Below are positions 24,152-33,079 of a stretch of DNA of 34,602 bases, one piece after another. Location: contig JAHJJD010000118.1 in NCBI GenBank assembly GCA_018822845.1, positions 1 to 34,602 of the forward strand. Reading direction: 5' to 3'. Below the pieces are notes generated by a model. The model had not been told where the DNA came from. It made no database searches and saw nothing but the letters and a program-made list of their open reading frames with translations. A program made the translations under genes and the position numbers. Source of the stretch: Gammaproteobacteria bacterium (lineage in GTDB: Bacteria > Pseudomonadota > Gammaproteobacteria > Thiotrichales > Thiotrichaceae). The first letter of the stretch is position 1, and each line of letters begins with the position of its first letter.

Positions 24152-24529
24152 ATGGACAGCGATGCCCCAATGCAAAAGGTTGCCGACGCAGTGGAAGCTG
24201 ATCCACTGAATACGGGGTTGTTGAAAGATGTCAGCACCGTGCTGGGTGTTTCGGGAATGACCCTGACAAACCCGATGGGGGAGCTATTGCATTCCACCAT
24301 TGAAGACGAACACCTCAATGAGTTCATTGCCTTTTTATCAGGGACACTGCCAACGCTGGAAGAAGTGTTGGGCTTGGGAGCCATTCACCATGTCCTGCTC
24401 AAAAGTCCCCAGAACAGTAACCTGAGTTTGTTTTCCAGGCAGGGGCAATCACTTGGTATCGTGTCCCGTCCCAAAGCCTCACTGCATGGTATTGCCCAGC
24501 AGATGGAAAGCCTGCTGGCAGGGGTATAA
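24152..24529 (+). CDS. Roadblock/LC7-domain protein
   Basis: A 125-residue protein whose centre (about 20-120) reads like a roadblock/LC7 domain: LLKDVSTVLGVSGMTLTNPMGELLHSTI, followed by a helix and a strand-rich half (HHVLLKSPQNSNLSLFSRQGQSLGIVS) and a final helix. Bacterial roadblock proteins usually dimerise and regulate small Ras-like GTPases (as MglB does), but no GTPase is encoded nearby. ATG 24152 is preceded by AAGGAGA. It is the first gene of a three-gene unit with 24534-25199 and 25216-26091, behind an FNR box. Confidence 0.75.
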   Translation: MDSDAPMQKVADAVEADPLNTGLLKDVSTVLGVSGMTLTNPMGELLHSTIEDEHLNEFIAFLSGTLPTLEEVLGLGAIHHVLLKSPQNSNLSLFSRQGQSLGIVSRPKASLHGIAQQMESLLAGV

Positions 24530-24533
24530 ATCA

Positions 24534-25199
24534 ATGGATGATATTCTCGTAAGCATCAAGGCATTACGTGGTGTGCAGGACGTTTGTTTTTACCATGATA
24601 ATCAGGTGTTGGGTTCAACCTTTCCGCCAGTGCAACGGGTAGCCATTCATGCCGCAGCCCCGATGCTGGAACAGGTTTTTGCTGCCTTGCAAACGATCCA
24701 GCAAGACCACGAAGAAATGTACATTGCCATTGGTGACCAGCAGTTGATTGCCTACCAGATCAAGGATTGTGGCACGGTGCTGTTATTGACGGAAAAACGG
24801 GTCAATATCCCCCTGGTTCACATGGGTGTGAAATCGGCAGGCAATAAGTTGAAAGCAGCCCTGGCAATCAGGGCCGCCATGCCAATACAGGCTGCGCCGA
24901 CCGTTACCGCTACTCCCCCCGCACCAACCGTAGCGGAGAAGGTATCAGCCGGGATTGACCTCAAGCCGATACTCGACCAGTTGCAAGCCTTGTTACTGGA
25001 CTATTTTGGCCCAGCAGCCGGTTTTATTTTCAACGACGCGCTGGATGAATGGCAACGGCAGGGAACACCCCAATACCAGAACCTTGGGCAATTGCTGACC
25101 CTGCTATTGGCGGAATTTGACTCCGCTCAGGAAAAACACTCATTCCAGCGCAGTGCCGAAGCTGCCATTTCAGCAGGAAAGCTGACCCCTACCCATTAA
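24534..25199 (+). CDS. Second roadblock-like protein with C-terminal extension
   Basis: A 221-residue protein starting MDDILVSIKALRGVQDVCFY, four bases after the first roadblock gene. Residues about 1-120 resemble a roadblock/longin-type domain (GVQDVCFYHDNQVLGS; EMYIAIGDQQLIAYQIKDCGTVLLLTEK). An Ala/Pro/Thr linker (about 124-142) leads to a helical C-terminal domain (LKPILDQLQALLLDYFGPAAGFIFNDALDEW...). The C-terminal part is of unknown function and might bind the partner sensor. A longer frame opening at 24453 overlaps the previous gene and was rejected. The pair may form a heterodimeric platform. Confidence 0.7.
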   Translation: MDDILVSIKALRGVQDVCFYHDNQVLGSTFPPVQRVAIHAAAPMLEQVFAALQTIQQDHEEMYIAIGDQQLIAYQIKDCGTVLLLTEKRVNIPLVHMGVKSAGNKLKAALAIRAAMPIQAAPTVTATPPAPTVAEKVSAGIDLKPILDQLQALLLDYFGPAAGFIFNDALDEWQRQGTPQYQNLGQLLTLLLAEFDSAQEKHSFQRSAEAAISAGKLTPTH

Positions 25200-25215
25200 A
25201 CAAAGGAATGTCATC

Positions 25216-26091
25216 ATGGAAAAGAGCTACAGTATCCGCACCCGCTTTAACCTGGTCTTGTTGCTGGTTTATCTGGCCTCGTTGCTGATCACCCTGTCGA
25301 TTGTTTATGTTTACACCAAGCAGGAAATGTATGCCCAGGCCAACCAGAAACTCACCCTGATGGTGGATATGGTCAGCTCCATGCGCAAATACATTACCGA
25401 AGATGTGCGCCCGGCGTTGCTGGAACAAAAGGTGATGCACGCGCCTGCCATTTCTTCAACAGTAGCAACCAGCCATGTGGCCGGGCATTTCAAAAAGCTG
25501 CAACCGGATTATTACATCAAGACGGCTTCAGATAACCCCCTGAACAAGGCGAACCTGCCTGAACCGGTCGAGCAAACCTTTCTGGATGATTTCCGCCTGG
25601 ATCGTGAAAAGAAATTGATTATCCGTGAAGGCTCCTTGCATGGGCAGGATTACCTGTTGTCTTCCCACCCAACGGTCAGCAAGGCTGACTGCATGATTTG
25701 CCACAGCACCCCGGACGCAGCCCCGGAAGCGATCCGTTCCAAATACACCTCCGGTGGCTTCGGTTACAAGCTGGATGAAGTTGTCGGGGTAAGCGTGGTC
25801 GGGGTTCCACTGGAAAACATCAAGGCCGCCGTCCTGACACGCAGCCTTGCCATTGCTGCCATCCTGACCGCGATCTTCACCATTATGATGGTGCTGGTGA
25901 ACATGACGGTGCGCAAACAAATCCTGCAACCGCTGGATGACATCACCGCCGCCGCCCAGGCCATCAGCAAAGGCAATCTGGATACCCCGCTGACAGTGAT
26001 CCGCAATGATGAAATCGGCAAGCTGACCCATGCCATCGAGCTGATGCGCCGCAGTTTCGTCAAGGTGCTGGAACGCATGAACCGCAAATAG
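25216..26091 (+). CDS. Membrane haem c sensor, Tll0287-like (DUF3365) with HAMP domain
   Basis: A 291-residue membrane protein: TM1 (about 11-33), a periplasmic Tll0287-like domain with one haem c motif CMICH (159-163), TM2 (about 208-230), and a cytoplasmic HAMP domain (about 230-285) ending just after it. No kinase, cyclase or methyl-acceptor output domain follows, so the HAMP must signal to another protein. The two roadblock proteins encoded directly upstream are the obvious candidates. Related haem c PAS-like domains sense redox state or gases such as NO; the ligand here is unknown. ATG 25216 follows AAAGGAATG. It is the last gene of the FNR-box operon. Confidence 0.85.
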   Translation: MEKSYSIRTRFNLVLLLVYLASLLITLSIVYVYTKQEMYAQANQKLTLMVDMVSSMRKYITEDVRPALLEQKVMHAPAISSTVATSHVAGHFKKLQPDYYIKTASDNPLNKANLPEPVEQTFLDDFRLDREKKLIIREGSLHGQDYLLSSHPTVSKADCMICHSTPDAAPEAIRSKYTSGGFGYKLDEVVGVSVVGVPLENIKAAVLTRSLAIAAILTAIFTIMMVLVNMTVRKQILQPLDDITAAAQAISKGNLDTPLTVIRNDEIGKLTHAIELMRRSFVKVLERMNRK

Positions 26092-26302
26092 CGTAAAGGC
26101 AAATGGCTTCACTTGTCGTGAAGTCAACAAAGCAAAGGATAGAAGCAGTCTGAAAAATCAATGGTTTGAAATGTGGCGCATACTTCCTATAAATATCGAC
26201 ACTTTGATAGGTTTGGTTTAGATTCTATCGTTTCTGAAACAAATCCCAACTTTGCTTTCCTGTGGTGGTTGAACCCGTTTTCGTTCTATTGGGCTTCCCC
26301 CC
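26092..26302. other. Non-coding gap with small hairpin
   Basis: 211 bases without coding potential. CTTCAC (26107-26112) and GTGAAG (26118-26123) form a small hairpin 15 bases after the sensor gene, without a T-run. The right half is AT-rich and should hold the AraC gene promoter; no exact boxes were chosen. Confidence 0.4.
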
Positions 26303-27169
26303 ATGAAAACCCTACCTATGCAAGAAATACCTACTTATGATTTCGCTCCAGCCTGGCTTGTCAGTACCAGGCTTGAAGAACGCGGCGGTGATGCCTTTGT
26401 CAACAACCCCCATCGCCACAAATTCTATGAGGTGCTGTGGTTTGAAGGCGGAAGTGGTGAACACCGGGTCGATTTTGTGGACTACGAAATATTCCACGGC
26501 AGCCTTTTTTTCATCGCACCGGGAATGGTGCATAGCCTCAATCCGCAGGATAAACAAGGCTATCTGCTTGCATTTTCTCCTGAGTTTCTTGCTCAAAGCA
26601 GATTGCCCGGTGACAGTTTCGAGTTTGACCTTTTCTGTGACTACAGCAGTAAGCCCTATGTTATGCCGGATGAAAACGAACAGTTTGTCTTACAGAACCT
26701 GCTTGGGTTCATGGCATTCGAATGTAAAAGCGAGAACCCGGATCCGCACATACTGCAATCATACCTGCGTGCTTTTCTGCTCTATGCCCAGCGGGTCAAG
26801 AAAGATTGCTCAAGCCCTCTCCAACCCGTCAATAACGGTTTCAGTCTGGCAAGGCTGTTCCAGATGATCGAGCTCCATTACCGGTCAAATAAGACCACGG
26901 AATTTTATGCCGGTCAGTTCTTTTTGAGCACCAAGCGGGTCAACGGGATTCTGCGCCAGCGGATCGGCAAAACAATTACCCAGCTTTTGCAGGAACGGTT
27001 GCTGCTGGAAGCCAGGCGGGAGTTGCACCTGGGTAATGCCAGTATCACGGAAATTGCCTACCAACTTGGCTTTGAGGATCCGGCCTACTTCAGCCGTTTT
27101 TTCAGGTCACAGACCGGTTTCTCACCCAGCCAATACCGCAAACGTATCAGTCCGCCTTCCGATCAATAG
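26303..27169 (+). CDS. AraC-family transcriptional regulator
   Basis: A 288-residue regulator with an N-terminal AraC-type cupin domain (about 30-150; HRHKFYEVLWFEGGSGEHRVDF, IFHGSLFFIAPGMVHSL) and a C-terminal double helix-turn-helix (about 185-282). The last helix region reads NASITEIAYQLGFEDPAYFSRFFRSQTGFSPSQYR, split here across about residues 247-281, the classic AraC signature. The cupin ligand is unknown. The gene lies 123 bases before, and on the same strand as, the GH5 glycosidase, so it may control that gene. The ribosome binding site is weak. Confidence 0.92.
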   Translation: MKTLPMQEIPTYDFAPAWLVSTRLEERGGDAFVNNPHRHKFYEVLWFEGGSGEHRVDFVDYEIFHGSLFFIAPGMVHSLNPQDKQGYLLAFSPEFLAQSRLPGDSFEFDLFCDYSSKPYVMPDENEQFVLQNLLGFMAFECKSENPDPHILQSYLRAFLLYAQRVKKDCSSPLQPVNNGFSLARLFQMIELHYRSNKTTEFYAGQFFLSTKRVNGILRQRIGKTITQLLQERLLLEARRELHLGNASITEIAYQLGFEDPAYFSRFFRSQTGFSPSQYRKRISPPSDQ

Positions 27170-27197
27170 GTCTTTTGGTAAATCTGTCCCGATAGTA

Positions 27198-27233
27198 CAA
27201 ATGGATGAGCAATAAATCCATTAACTCCATTTG
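27198..27233. promoter_or_regulatory. Inverted repeat before the glycosidase gene
   Basis: CAAATGGA (27198-27205) and TCCATTTG (27226-27233) are perfect inverted arms. An extra AATCCATT lies between them. It could be an operator for the adjacent AraC regulator or a leader hairpin. Confidence 0.35.
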
Positions 27234-27292
27234 CTAAATGAATGATCATATTACCCAGTACAAAACCGAAATCATTGCGAGGGAAGTGTATT

Positions 27293-29803
27293 ATGAAAAA
27301 GACAATTTGGTTCAGTGGTTTGCCATTGGCGTTGGCAGTCAGCAGCGCCTTGGCAGGTACAAACCTCATCACTGATGGGGACTTTGAAGGGGGAGCACTG
27401 CTATGGAACAGTACCAAATCCATATTGACCCTTGACCCGGCAGCTGCCTATGCAGGTCAGGCAGGCATGAAAGTCGATTCTGCCTATGCGTGGTGTCCTT
27501 ACGGTGCGTTGTATACCCTGGATACCAGCCAACTCCAGAATGGTACGATGTACGAATTCGGGGCGCGTATCCACCTTGCCAACAACACGGACACATTCGC
27601 CAACCATTGGCTGGGACTGATCAAGAACGGGGCTGACCCGGTTTGGCTGGATGGTGAGCAGTCCAGCTATGACGGTGGTGCTTATCCGGATAAATGGACT
27701 CAGTTATACGGTGTATATAAAGCCAATTTTGCCCCTACGGATAATGTCAAAATATGCATCAGCGGCGCGGCCAATAAGCCGTTCCGAGTGGATAACATTT
27801 TCGCCGCCCCACTGACCACGGCAGAAGTTGGCTACCAGCCACCTGCAACTCTGGATGCGTCGTCCCTGGTCTATGCTGACGGTAACCGCCTTGTCATGGG
27901 GCCGCAGAAAACCCCGTTCCTGATGAAAGGGGTTAACGTCTATCAATATGATCCCGGATATGGCAACCAGCACGCCCTGGAAAATTTCAAGTACAAGAAC
28001 GTTGATGCCGCGTCTTACCAGGAAATCCGTGCCCTGGGTTTCAACACCGTGCGTTTGATGTTGTCTTATAGCCTGTTTGAAGACGATGCCACTCCCGGTG
28101 TTTACAAGGAAGAGGGTTGGGCAATCGTTGACCGGCATATCCAGTGGGCAAAGCAAAACGGGTTGAGCCTGATACTGGATATGCATGTACCACCCGGTGG
28201 CTACCAGAGTAACGACTTCAAGGGCTTCGGCAACCGGGCTGATTTGAAAAAACGCCTGGAGGATCTATGGGTAGCCATCGCACAACGTTACCGCAATGAA
28301 ACTACCATCGTTGCTTACGATCTCATCAACGAACCGCACATCAACAACTGGTTTGCTTATGCACAAACCCTGATTGATAAAATCCGGGCTGTTGACCCTA
28401 ATCACCTGATCGATGTGGAAGTGTCTTTCCACCCCAGTGACAAGGGTATGTACAAGTTGGCGGACGACAATATCCTGTACGATGTCCACTTCTATGACCC
28501 ATGGGAATGGAGCGGCTCACATACCAACAATACCCCCTATACCGGCACGTTGGCACAGTTTAAACAAGCCTTGCGTGAGGCAGAGGGCCTGACCAATTTT
28601 TATGATGCCGCTACCGATAGTTTTACCGTACCGTTCAATATTGGTGAATACGGCGTGGTCTTTGAGAAATACGAACTGGCCGGAGTGAATGGCGTCATGT
28701 GGTTGCAACATGCCAACGCAGCTTTCGACCACTTTGGTATCAGCCGTCAGTTGTTCCACTATAACGAAGATAACTTTGGTATTTACCGTCAGTGGAACAG
28801 TTACCCCAATGAACACACCAAAACCACGGTAGACCTAAAAGCAGCATTGCCTGCCATTAATGGTGCTGAACCCCCACCGCCACCGCCGCCTCCGGTACTG
28901 GACATCACTACCACCAGTTTGTCTGGCGGGACAGTAGGTACAACCTACTCTGCACAAGCGAGTGCCAACGGTGGCACATCGCCTTACACTTGGTCATTAG
29001 CAGCAGGCAGTTTGCCCACAGGGTTAACCTTGGGCAGTGACGGCAAAATCACCGGAACACCCACCACGGCGGGAACATTTAACTTTACGTTAGGTGTGGC
29101 AGACCAAAACAACGCCACGGATACCCAAGCTATCAGCATGACCGTAGCGGCGCAGCCGGTTGTTTTGCCGCCGGACATCACCACCACTTCCTTGACTGCC
29201 GGGACAGTAGGGAAAACCTACAGCGTAACCCTGAAAGTCAGCAAGGGGGCAGCCCCGTATAGCTGGTCAGTCGATAGTGGCAACTTGCCTGCTGGATTGT
29301 CCTTGAGTACGGCAGGTGTCCTCAGTGGTACACCCACTACGGCAGGAACATCCAGTTTCAGCGTCAAGGTAACAGATGGCAAAAACTTGTCTGATACCCA
29401 GACCCTGGGCCTTGCCATTAACGCCGCCCCGCCTGCCACAGGCAATGCAGATATGGCATTGACCACGTTTAGGGCAACCGCTACCAAGCCGAAGGCAGGT
29501 GCAGCAGTTGGGTTTAACTTTGTGCTGAAAAATAATGGCAAGGGCGTGGCAAAAAATGCACGGTTTGTGTTGCCCATGCCTGCCAATACCGCCTGGGTAT
29601 CCGGTGCTGCGGAATGTGTGTCTTCTGCTGCGGAAGTCGTGTGCAGCTTTGGTGATCTGGCAAAAGGGGTATCGCGTAACCGTTACATCTACCTGCGCCC
29701 TGCTGTAGCTGGGAAGCTTACCCTGAACGGCAAAGCAGTATCCGACACCGGGGACAGCAGCACAGCCAACAACAGCAAAGCCGTTACCCTGACAGTGAAA
29801 TAA
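27293..29803 (+). CDS. Secreted GH5 glycoside hydrolase (cellulase-like) with Ig-like domains
   Basis: An 836-residue exported enzyme predicted to cut beta-1,4-glucan or a related polysaccharide. Order: Sec signal peptide (1-22, ...SSALA); CBM-like jelly-roll region (about 23-175; NLITDGDFEGG start); GH5 TIM barrel (about 190-540) with acid/base Glu in AYDLINEPH and nucleophile Glu in FNIGEYG; an eight-proline linker; two putative Ig-like (He_PIG) repeats, each with a GTVG...TYS start and ITGTPTTAGT-type core; then a DUF11/CARDB-like domain to the C-terminus. ATG 27293 follows GAGGGAAG; the frame's upstream extension to 27242 lacks a signal sequence and is rejected. A strong terminator follows. 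A role in sheath or extracellular polymer processing is possible. Confidence 0.9.
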   Translation: MKKTIWFSGLPLALAVSSALAGTNLITDGDFEGGALLWNSTKSILTLDPAAAYAGQAGMKVDSAYAWCPYGALYTLDTSQLQNGTMYEFGARIHLANNTDTFANHWLGLIKNGADPVWLDGEQSSYDGGAYPDKWTQLYGVYKANFAPTDNVKICISGAANKPFRVDNIFAAPLTTAEVGYQPPATLDASSLVYADGNRLVMGPQKTPFLMKGVNVYQYDPGYGNQHALENFKYKNVDAASYQEIRALGFNTVRLMLSYSLFEDDATPGVYKEEGWAIVDRHIQWAKQNGLSLILDMHVPPGGYQSNDFKGFGNRADLKKRLEDLWVAIAQRYRNETTIVAYDLINEPHINNWFAYAQTLIDKIRAVDPNHLIDVEVSFHPSDKGMYKLADDNILYDVHFYDPWEWSGSHTNNTPYTGTLAQFKQALREAEGLTNFYDAATDSFTVPFNIGEYGVVFEKYELAGVNGVMWLQHANAAFDHFGISRQLFHYNEDNFGIYRQWNSYPNEHTKTTVDLKAALPAINGAEPPPPPPPPVLDITTTSLSGGTVGTTYSAQASANGGTSPYTWSLAAGSLPTGLTLGSDGKITGTPTTAGTFNFTLGVADQNNATDTQAISMTVAAQPVVLPPDITTTSLTAGTVGKTYSVTLKVSKGAAPYSWSVDSGNLPAGLSLSTAGVLSGTPTTAGTSSFSVKVTDGKNLSDTQTLGLAINAAPPATGNADMALTTFRATATKPKAGAAVGFNFVLKNNGKGVAKNARFVLPMPANTAWVSGAAECVSSAAEVVCSFGDLAKGVSRNRYIYLRPAVAGKLTLNGKAVSDTGDSSTANNSKAVTLTVK

Positions 29804-29828
29804 CCAATCTGACTTTTCACGAGAAGCT

Positions 29829-29859
29829 GGGGGAAATCGCGAGGTTCCCCCCTTTTTTT
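29829..29859 (+). terminator. Intrinsic terminator after the glycosidase
   Basis: GGGGGAA (29829-29835) pairs with TTCCCCC (29845-29851), followed by seven T residues at 29853-29859. It ends the AraC/glycosidase unit. Confidence 0.9.
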
Positions 29860-30013
29860 CCGGCTGAAATAAGGGGGTGTATCCTGTCGCTACCTTCCTG
29901 AACACCTTATGGGCTGATTCCTGTTTGCCTACTCCGCCGTTCCATCAGGTAAACAAACCGGGAATAACTGCTCACTTCCGGGAAGGCAAACCGCAGCCAC
30001 TGACACAGGTAAT

Positions 30014-31093
30014 TTACGCAATTCTGATCGGTAAACGTCTGGCTCCCCACGCACCGGGCGCGTCTTCAAATACCCCGGCACAGCTTGCCCCGCAGGTGGG
30101 GCAAGTGCCCTTTGCCGCCATATTCCAGCGCACAATATTATACCAGTCACGCACAATCAGCGTTTCCCCACACTGGTGGCAGAAAGTAGTGTCGCCCTCG
30201 GTATTATGCACATTGCCAGTATAAGCGTGGCGGATGCCATTTTTATGGGCAATATCCCGCGCCCTGACCAAGGTGGCCGGTGGCGTTGGCGGCGTATCAC
30301 GCATTTTCCAGTCGGGGTGGAAGGCGGAAAAATGCATCGGTACATCCGGCCCCAGATGTTCCATTACCCATTGGGTCATGGCCTCGATTTCTGCGGCGGA
30401 ATCGTTTTCGCCCGGAATCAGCAAGGTGGTCAGTTCCAGCCAGGTATTGGTTTCGTGGTGGATATATTCCAGCGTTTCCAGCACTGCTTGCAGGTGTGCG
30501 CCGGTCAGTTTCCAGTAAAAGCGTTCAGTGAAGGCTTTCAGGTCGACATTGGCAGCATCCATGTGGTGGAAGAATTCAGCGCGGGGTTCCGGTTCGATGT
30601 AACCGGCAGTCACGGCTACCGACTTGATGCCACGTTCACGGCAGGCAATCGCGGTATCAACCGCGTATTCCAGAAAGATGGTCGGGTCGTTGTAGGTATA
30701 GGCAACACTACGGCAACCCGTTTGCACTGCTGCTTCAGCGAGTTGTGCGGGGGATGCGGCCTGTTGCAACGTATCCATTTCCCGTGATTTGCTCATGTCC
30801 CAGTTCTGGCAGAATTTGCAGGTCAGGTTGCAACCCGCCGTGCCGAATGACAGCACGGGTGTGCCGGGCAGGAAATGATTGAGCGGTTTCTTTTCAATCG
30901 GGTCAATACAGAAACCGCTGGAGCGCCCATAGGTGGTCAGGACGATCTGGTCGTTTTCACGGGCGCGGACAAAACACAAGCCGCGCTGACCTTCTTCCAG
31001 GGTGCAAAGACGTGGACACACATCGCATTGTACTTTGCCGTTTTCCAGCTTGTGCCAGTAGTGGGTAGGGTGGTTTATATTGACTTCTGTCAT
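30014..31093 (-). CDS. amrS: AmmeMemoRadiSam system radical SAM enzyme
   Basis: Radical S-adenosylmethionine enzyme of the AmmeMemoRadiSam set; its substrate is unknown. The 359-residue product has an N-terminal Cys-rich segment (C23, C26, C30, C40), the radical SAM motif CNLTCKFC (C88, C92, C95; C-x3-C-x2-C), the AYTYNDPTIFLEYAVD block, and a C-terminal zinc-ribbon-like part with FCHQCG and CPTCGASC. It was formerly named as a pyruvate formate-lyase activating enzyme homologue. It is divergent from amrB-amrA, with 62 bases between. GGGGG lies about ten bases before ATG 31093. Confidence 0.92.
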   Translation of the reverse strand: MTEVNINHPTHYWHKLENGKVQCDVCPRLCTLEEGQRGLCFVRARENDQIVLTTYGRSSGFCIDPIEKKPLNHFLPGTPVLSFGTAGCNLTCKFCQNWDMSKSREMDTLQQAASPAQLAEAAVQTGCRSVAYTYNDPTIFLEYAVDTAIACRERGIKSVAVTAGYIEPEPRAEFFHHMDAANVDLKAFTERFYWKLTGAHLQAVLETLEYIHHETNTWLELTTLLIPGENDSAAEIEAMTQWVMEHLGPDVPMHFSAFHPDWKMRDTPPTPPATLVRARDIAHKNGIRHAYTGNVHNTEGDTTFCHQCGETLIVRDWYNIVRWNMAAKGTCPTCGASCAGVFEDAPGAWGARRLPIRIA

Positions 31094-31155
31094 AACATTT
31101 TACCCCCTTCACAGTATCCTATTCTTAAAGGATAGGCGTAACAGGAGGACTTGCC

Positions 31156-31965
31156 ATGATAGAAAGCAAGAAACCGGAGAAAAAACGCATCCGTCCCGCT
31201 GCGGTAGCGGGGATGTTTTATCCGGGTGATGGTGCAACGCTGCGCTCGATGCTGGAACAGATGTTGATGCGGGCAACCACAAGCGGAACTGCTCCGAAAG
31301 CCTTGATCGTCCCTCACGCGGGTTACATTTACTCCGGGCAGGCAGCGGCGGATGCTTACGCCCGCTTGCAAAACCGTCAGCCGCCGATCACCAAAGTGGT
31401 ATTGCTGGGGCCTGCGCACCGGGTCGGTTTCCAGGGCATTGCCGGTTCTACCGCAGATTATTTCGTCACGCCCTTGGGCAAGATTCCGCTGGATCGTGAG
31501 TTGATGGCTCGCGCCTTCCAGCTTGAAGGTGTTGTGCCGTTTGACCATGCCCATGCCGAAGAACACAGTCTGGAAGTGCAATTGCCTTTTCTGCAAAGCG
31601 TGCTGGGGGATTTTACACTGGCTCCCTTCGTGGTCGGTGATGTGCCGGAAAGCCTGACTGCCAGCCTGTTGGAAGCCTTGTGGGGCGGGGATGAAACCTT
31701 GGTCGTGATCAGTTCCGACCTCAGCCATTATCTGGATTACGCCAGTGCCAAACAGCGTGACAGCGATACGGCGCACAATATCGAAACCTGCCACGGCGAA
31801 CGCATCGGCCCGCAGGATGCTTGTGGTTATGGCGGGATTCGCGGTTTGCTGCGGGTAGCAGCGCATAAAAATATGACCGTGGAGCGGGTGACGCTGTGCA
31901 ATTCCGGTGATACGGCGGGGGATAAACGCCGGGTAGTGGGGTATGCATCTTATGTCTTACACTGA
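31156..31965 (+). CDS. amrB: AmmeMemoRadiSam system protein B (MEMO1 family)
   Basis: MEMO1-family protein, structurally related to class III extradiol dioxygenases; in eukaryotes MEMO1 binds metal ions. The 269-residue product starts MIESKKPEKKRIRPAAVAGM and contains the family blocks AAVAGMFYPGD, IVPHAGYIYSGQAAADAY (with metal-type His), FDHAHAEEHSLEVQLPFLQ, and SSDLSHYLDYASA. AGGAGG precedes ATG 31156. It overlaps amrA by 14 bases. Its fixed association with amrS and amrA across bacteria and archaea is known; the joint reaction is not. Confidence 0.93.
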   Translation: MIESKKPEKKRIRPAAVAGMFYPGDGATLRSMLEQMLMRATTSGTAPKALIVPHAGYIYSGQAAADAYARLQNRQPPITKVVLLGPAHRVGFQGIAGSTADYFVTPLGKIPLDRELMARAFQLEGVVPFDHAHAEEHSLEVQLPFLQSVLGDFTLAPFVVGDVPESLTASLLEALWGGDETLVVISSDLSHYLDYASAKQRDSDTAHNIETCHGERIGPQDACGYGGIRGLLRVAAHKNMTVERVTLCNSGDTAGDKRRVVGYASYVLH

Positions 31966-32512
31966 AGCAGAGCGGCAACAATTGCTGCAAATTGCCCGCG
32001 AGAGTATTCGCTGTGGTTTGGAAAAGGGTAAACCGTGTGCGGTGAAGCTCAAGGATTTGCCAGCAGCATTGCGGGAAAAACGGGCGAGTTTCGTTACCTT
32101 ACAGAAGGCTGGGAAGCTGCGGGGTTGTATTGGCACGATTTCAGCATACCAGCCGCTGGCGGAGGATGTGGCGCAACGGGCGTATGCCGCCGCTTTTGGC
32201 GATTCCCGTTTTTTACCAGTGAGGGCAGATGAATTGATGCATCTGGACATCAGCATTTCGGTACTTAGCCCGCCTGAACCGCTGGCGTTCACCAGTGAAG
32301 CCGATTTGCTGGCACAAATCCAGCCACAGGTCGATGGCCTCATTATCGAGGAAGACGGTTTGCATGGAGTGTTTTTGCCTAGCGTGTGGGAATCACTGCC
32401 CAACAAGCGGGAATTCCTGCGGCAACTCAAGCGCAAGGCCGGGTTGCCTGCGGATTATTGGTCGGATGCGATCAAGGTATCGCGTTTTCGTACTGAGTAC
32501 TTGAGCTGTTAG
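31952..32512 (+). CDS. amrA: AmmeMemoRadiSam system protein A (AMMECR1 family)
   Basis: AMMECR1-domain protein, third member of the set. The 186-residue product starts MSYTEAERQQLLQIARESIR and contains the invariant LRGCIG block followed by SAYQPLAEDVAQRAYAAAF and DSRFLPV, plus the C-terminal GVFLPSVWESLPNKREFL region. ATG 31952 is preferred to ATG 31943 because the family begins near the YTEAER helix, although both are possible. Translation is coupled to amrB by overlap. Confidence 0.92.
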   Translation: MSYTEAERQQLLQIARESIRCGLEKGKPCAVKLKDLPAALREKRASFVTLQKAGKLRGCIGTISAYQPLAEDVAQRAYAAAFGDSRFLPVRADELMHLDISISVLSPPEPLAFTSEADLLAQIQPQVDGLIIEEDGLHGVFLPSVWESLPNKREFLRQLKRKAGLPADYWSDAIKVSRFRTEYLSC

Positions 32513-32695
32513 CGGAGAGTGTCATCTGTAACAAGAAGCGAAGGGCTGCATTGTATGAGAAACCTCCTCAGTTTGCAGGCATAGTCGTAAAACCAACAAA
32601 ATATCAAACTCGGAAGTATTGAAAATCAGTACCTTACCGGGTGGAATACACTTTGCATTAACGTCAGCGTGATCAGCCATGCGTGATATGCCGCC
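32513..32695. other. Non-coding gap after amrA
   Basis: 183 bases with no coding potential or clear terminator. It marks the change from the conserved amr genes to a degraded region. Confidence 0.4.
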
Positions 32696-33079
32696 ATGAA
32701 ACTCCAAATCGAACGCCCTTACGTTGAAGCCTTAATCAGAGAATTTCCTGACCTCGGCGTATTGCGTGAACAACTCAAATTCGGCAACAAGGCCGAGTTG
32801 CCTTGCCAGCAGCTCTCCGCACCCCAGCTCGCTTTCCTGCATAGCCTGTATGCAGCGGCGGGTGCTGCCATGCAAGAGCGTGCTGCCCAGCTTGCCACCT
32901 TGCACCGGGCCACCGGGGGGGGCAAGACCCTCACCGCCGAAGTTTATTCCGAAATCATCAAACGCCCGCTCTACCGGGTGCACTCCGGGCAACTCGGCCT
33001 GAACGTGGTGGAAATGGAAACCGCGCTGAAAAACACCCTGACACGGGCGCAACGCTGGGGCGCGGTGGTGGTGTCGTGA
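32696..33079 (+). pseudogene. Truncated AAA ATPase, N-terminal part only
   Basis: The 127-residue frame has an N-terminal helical region, then a P-loop-like block HRATGGGKTLTAEVYSEIIK (about 85-104) and the segment PLYRVHSGQLGLN followed by RAQRWGAVVVS, where it stops. In intact AAA ATPases of this type the next residues form Walker B (hhhhDEAD) and the rest of the ATPase domain. These are missing, and the first P-loop glycine is Arg. An eight-G run encodes the P-loop. The product could not hydrolyse ATP in the normal way. It was most likely truncated by a deletion; its stop overlaps the next gene (GTGA). Confidence 0.7.

Noticed and set aside
25117-25130. Copy of the CTTCGACTCCGCTCAG repeat inside the second roadblock gene
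   Set aside because: Only 14 bases match, within normal coding sequence; chance is sufficient.
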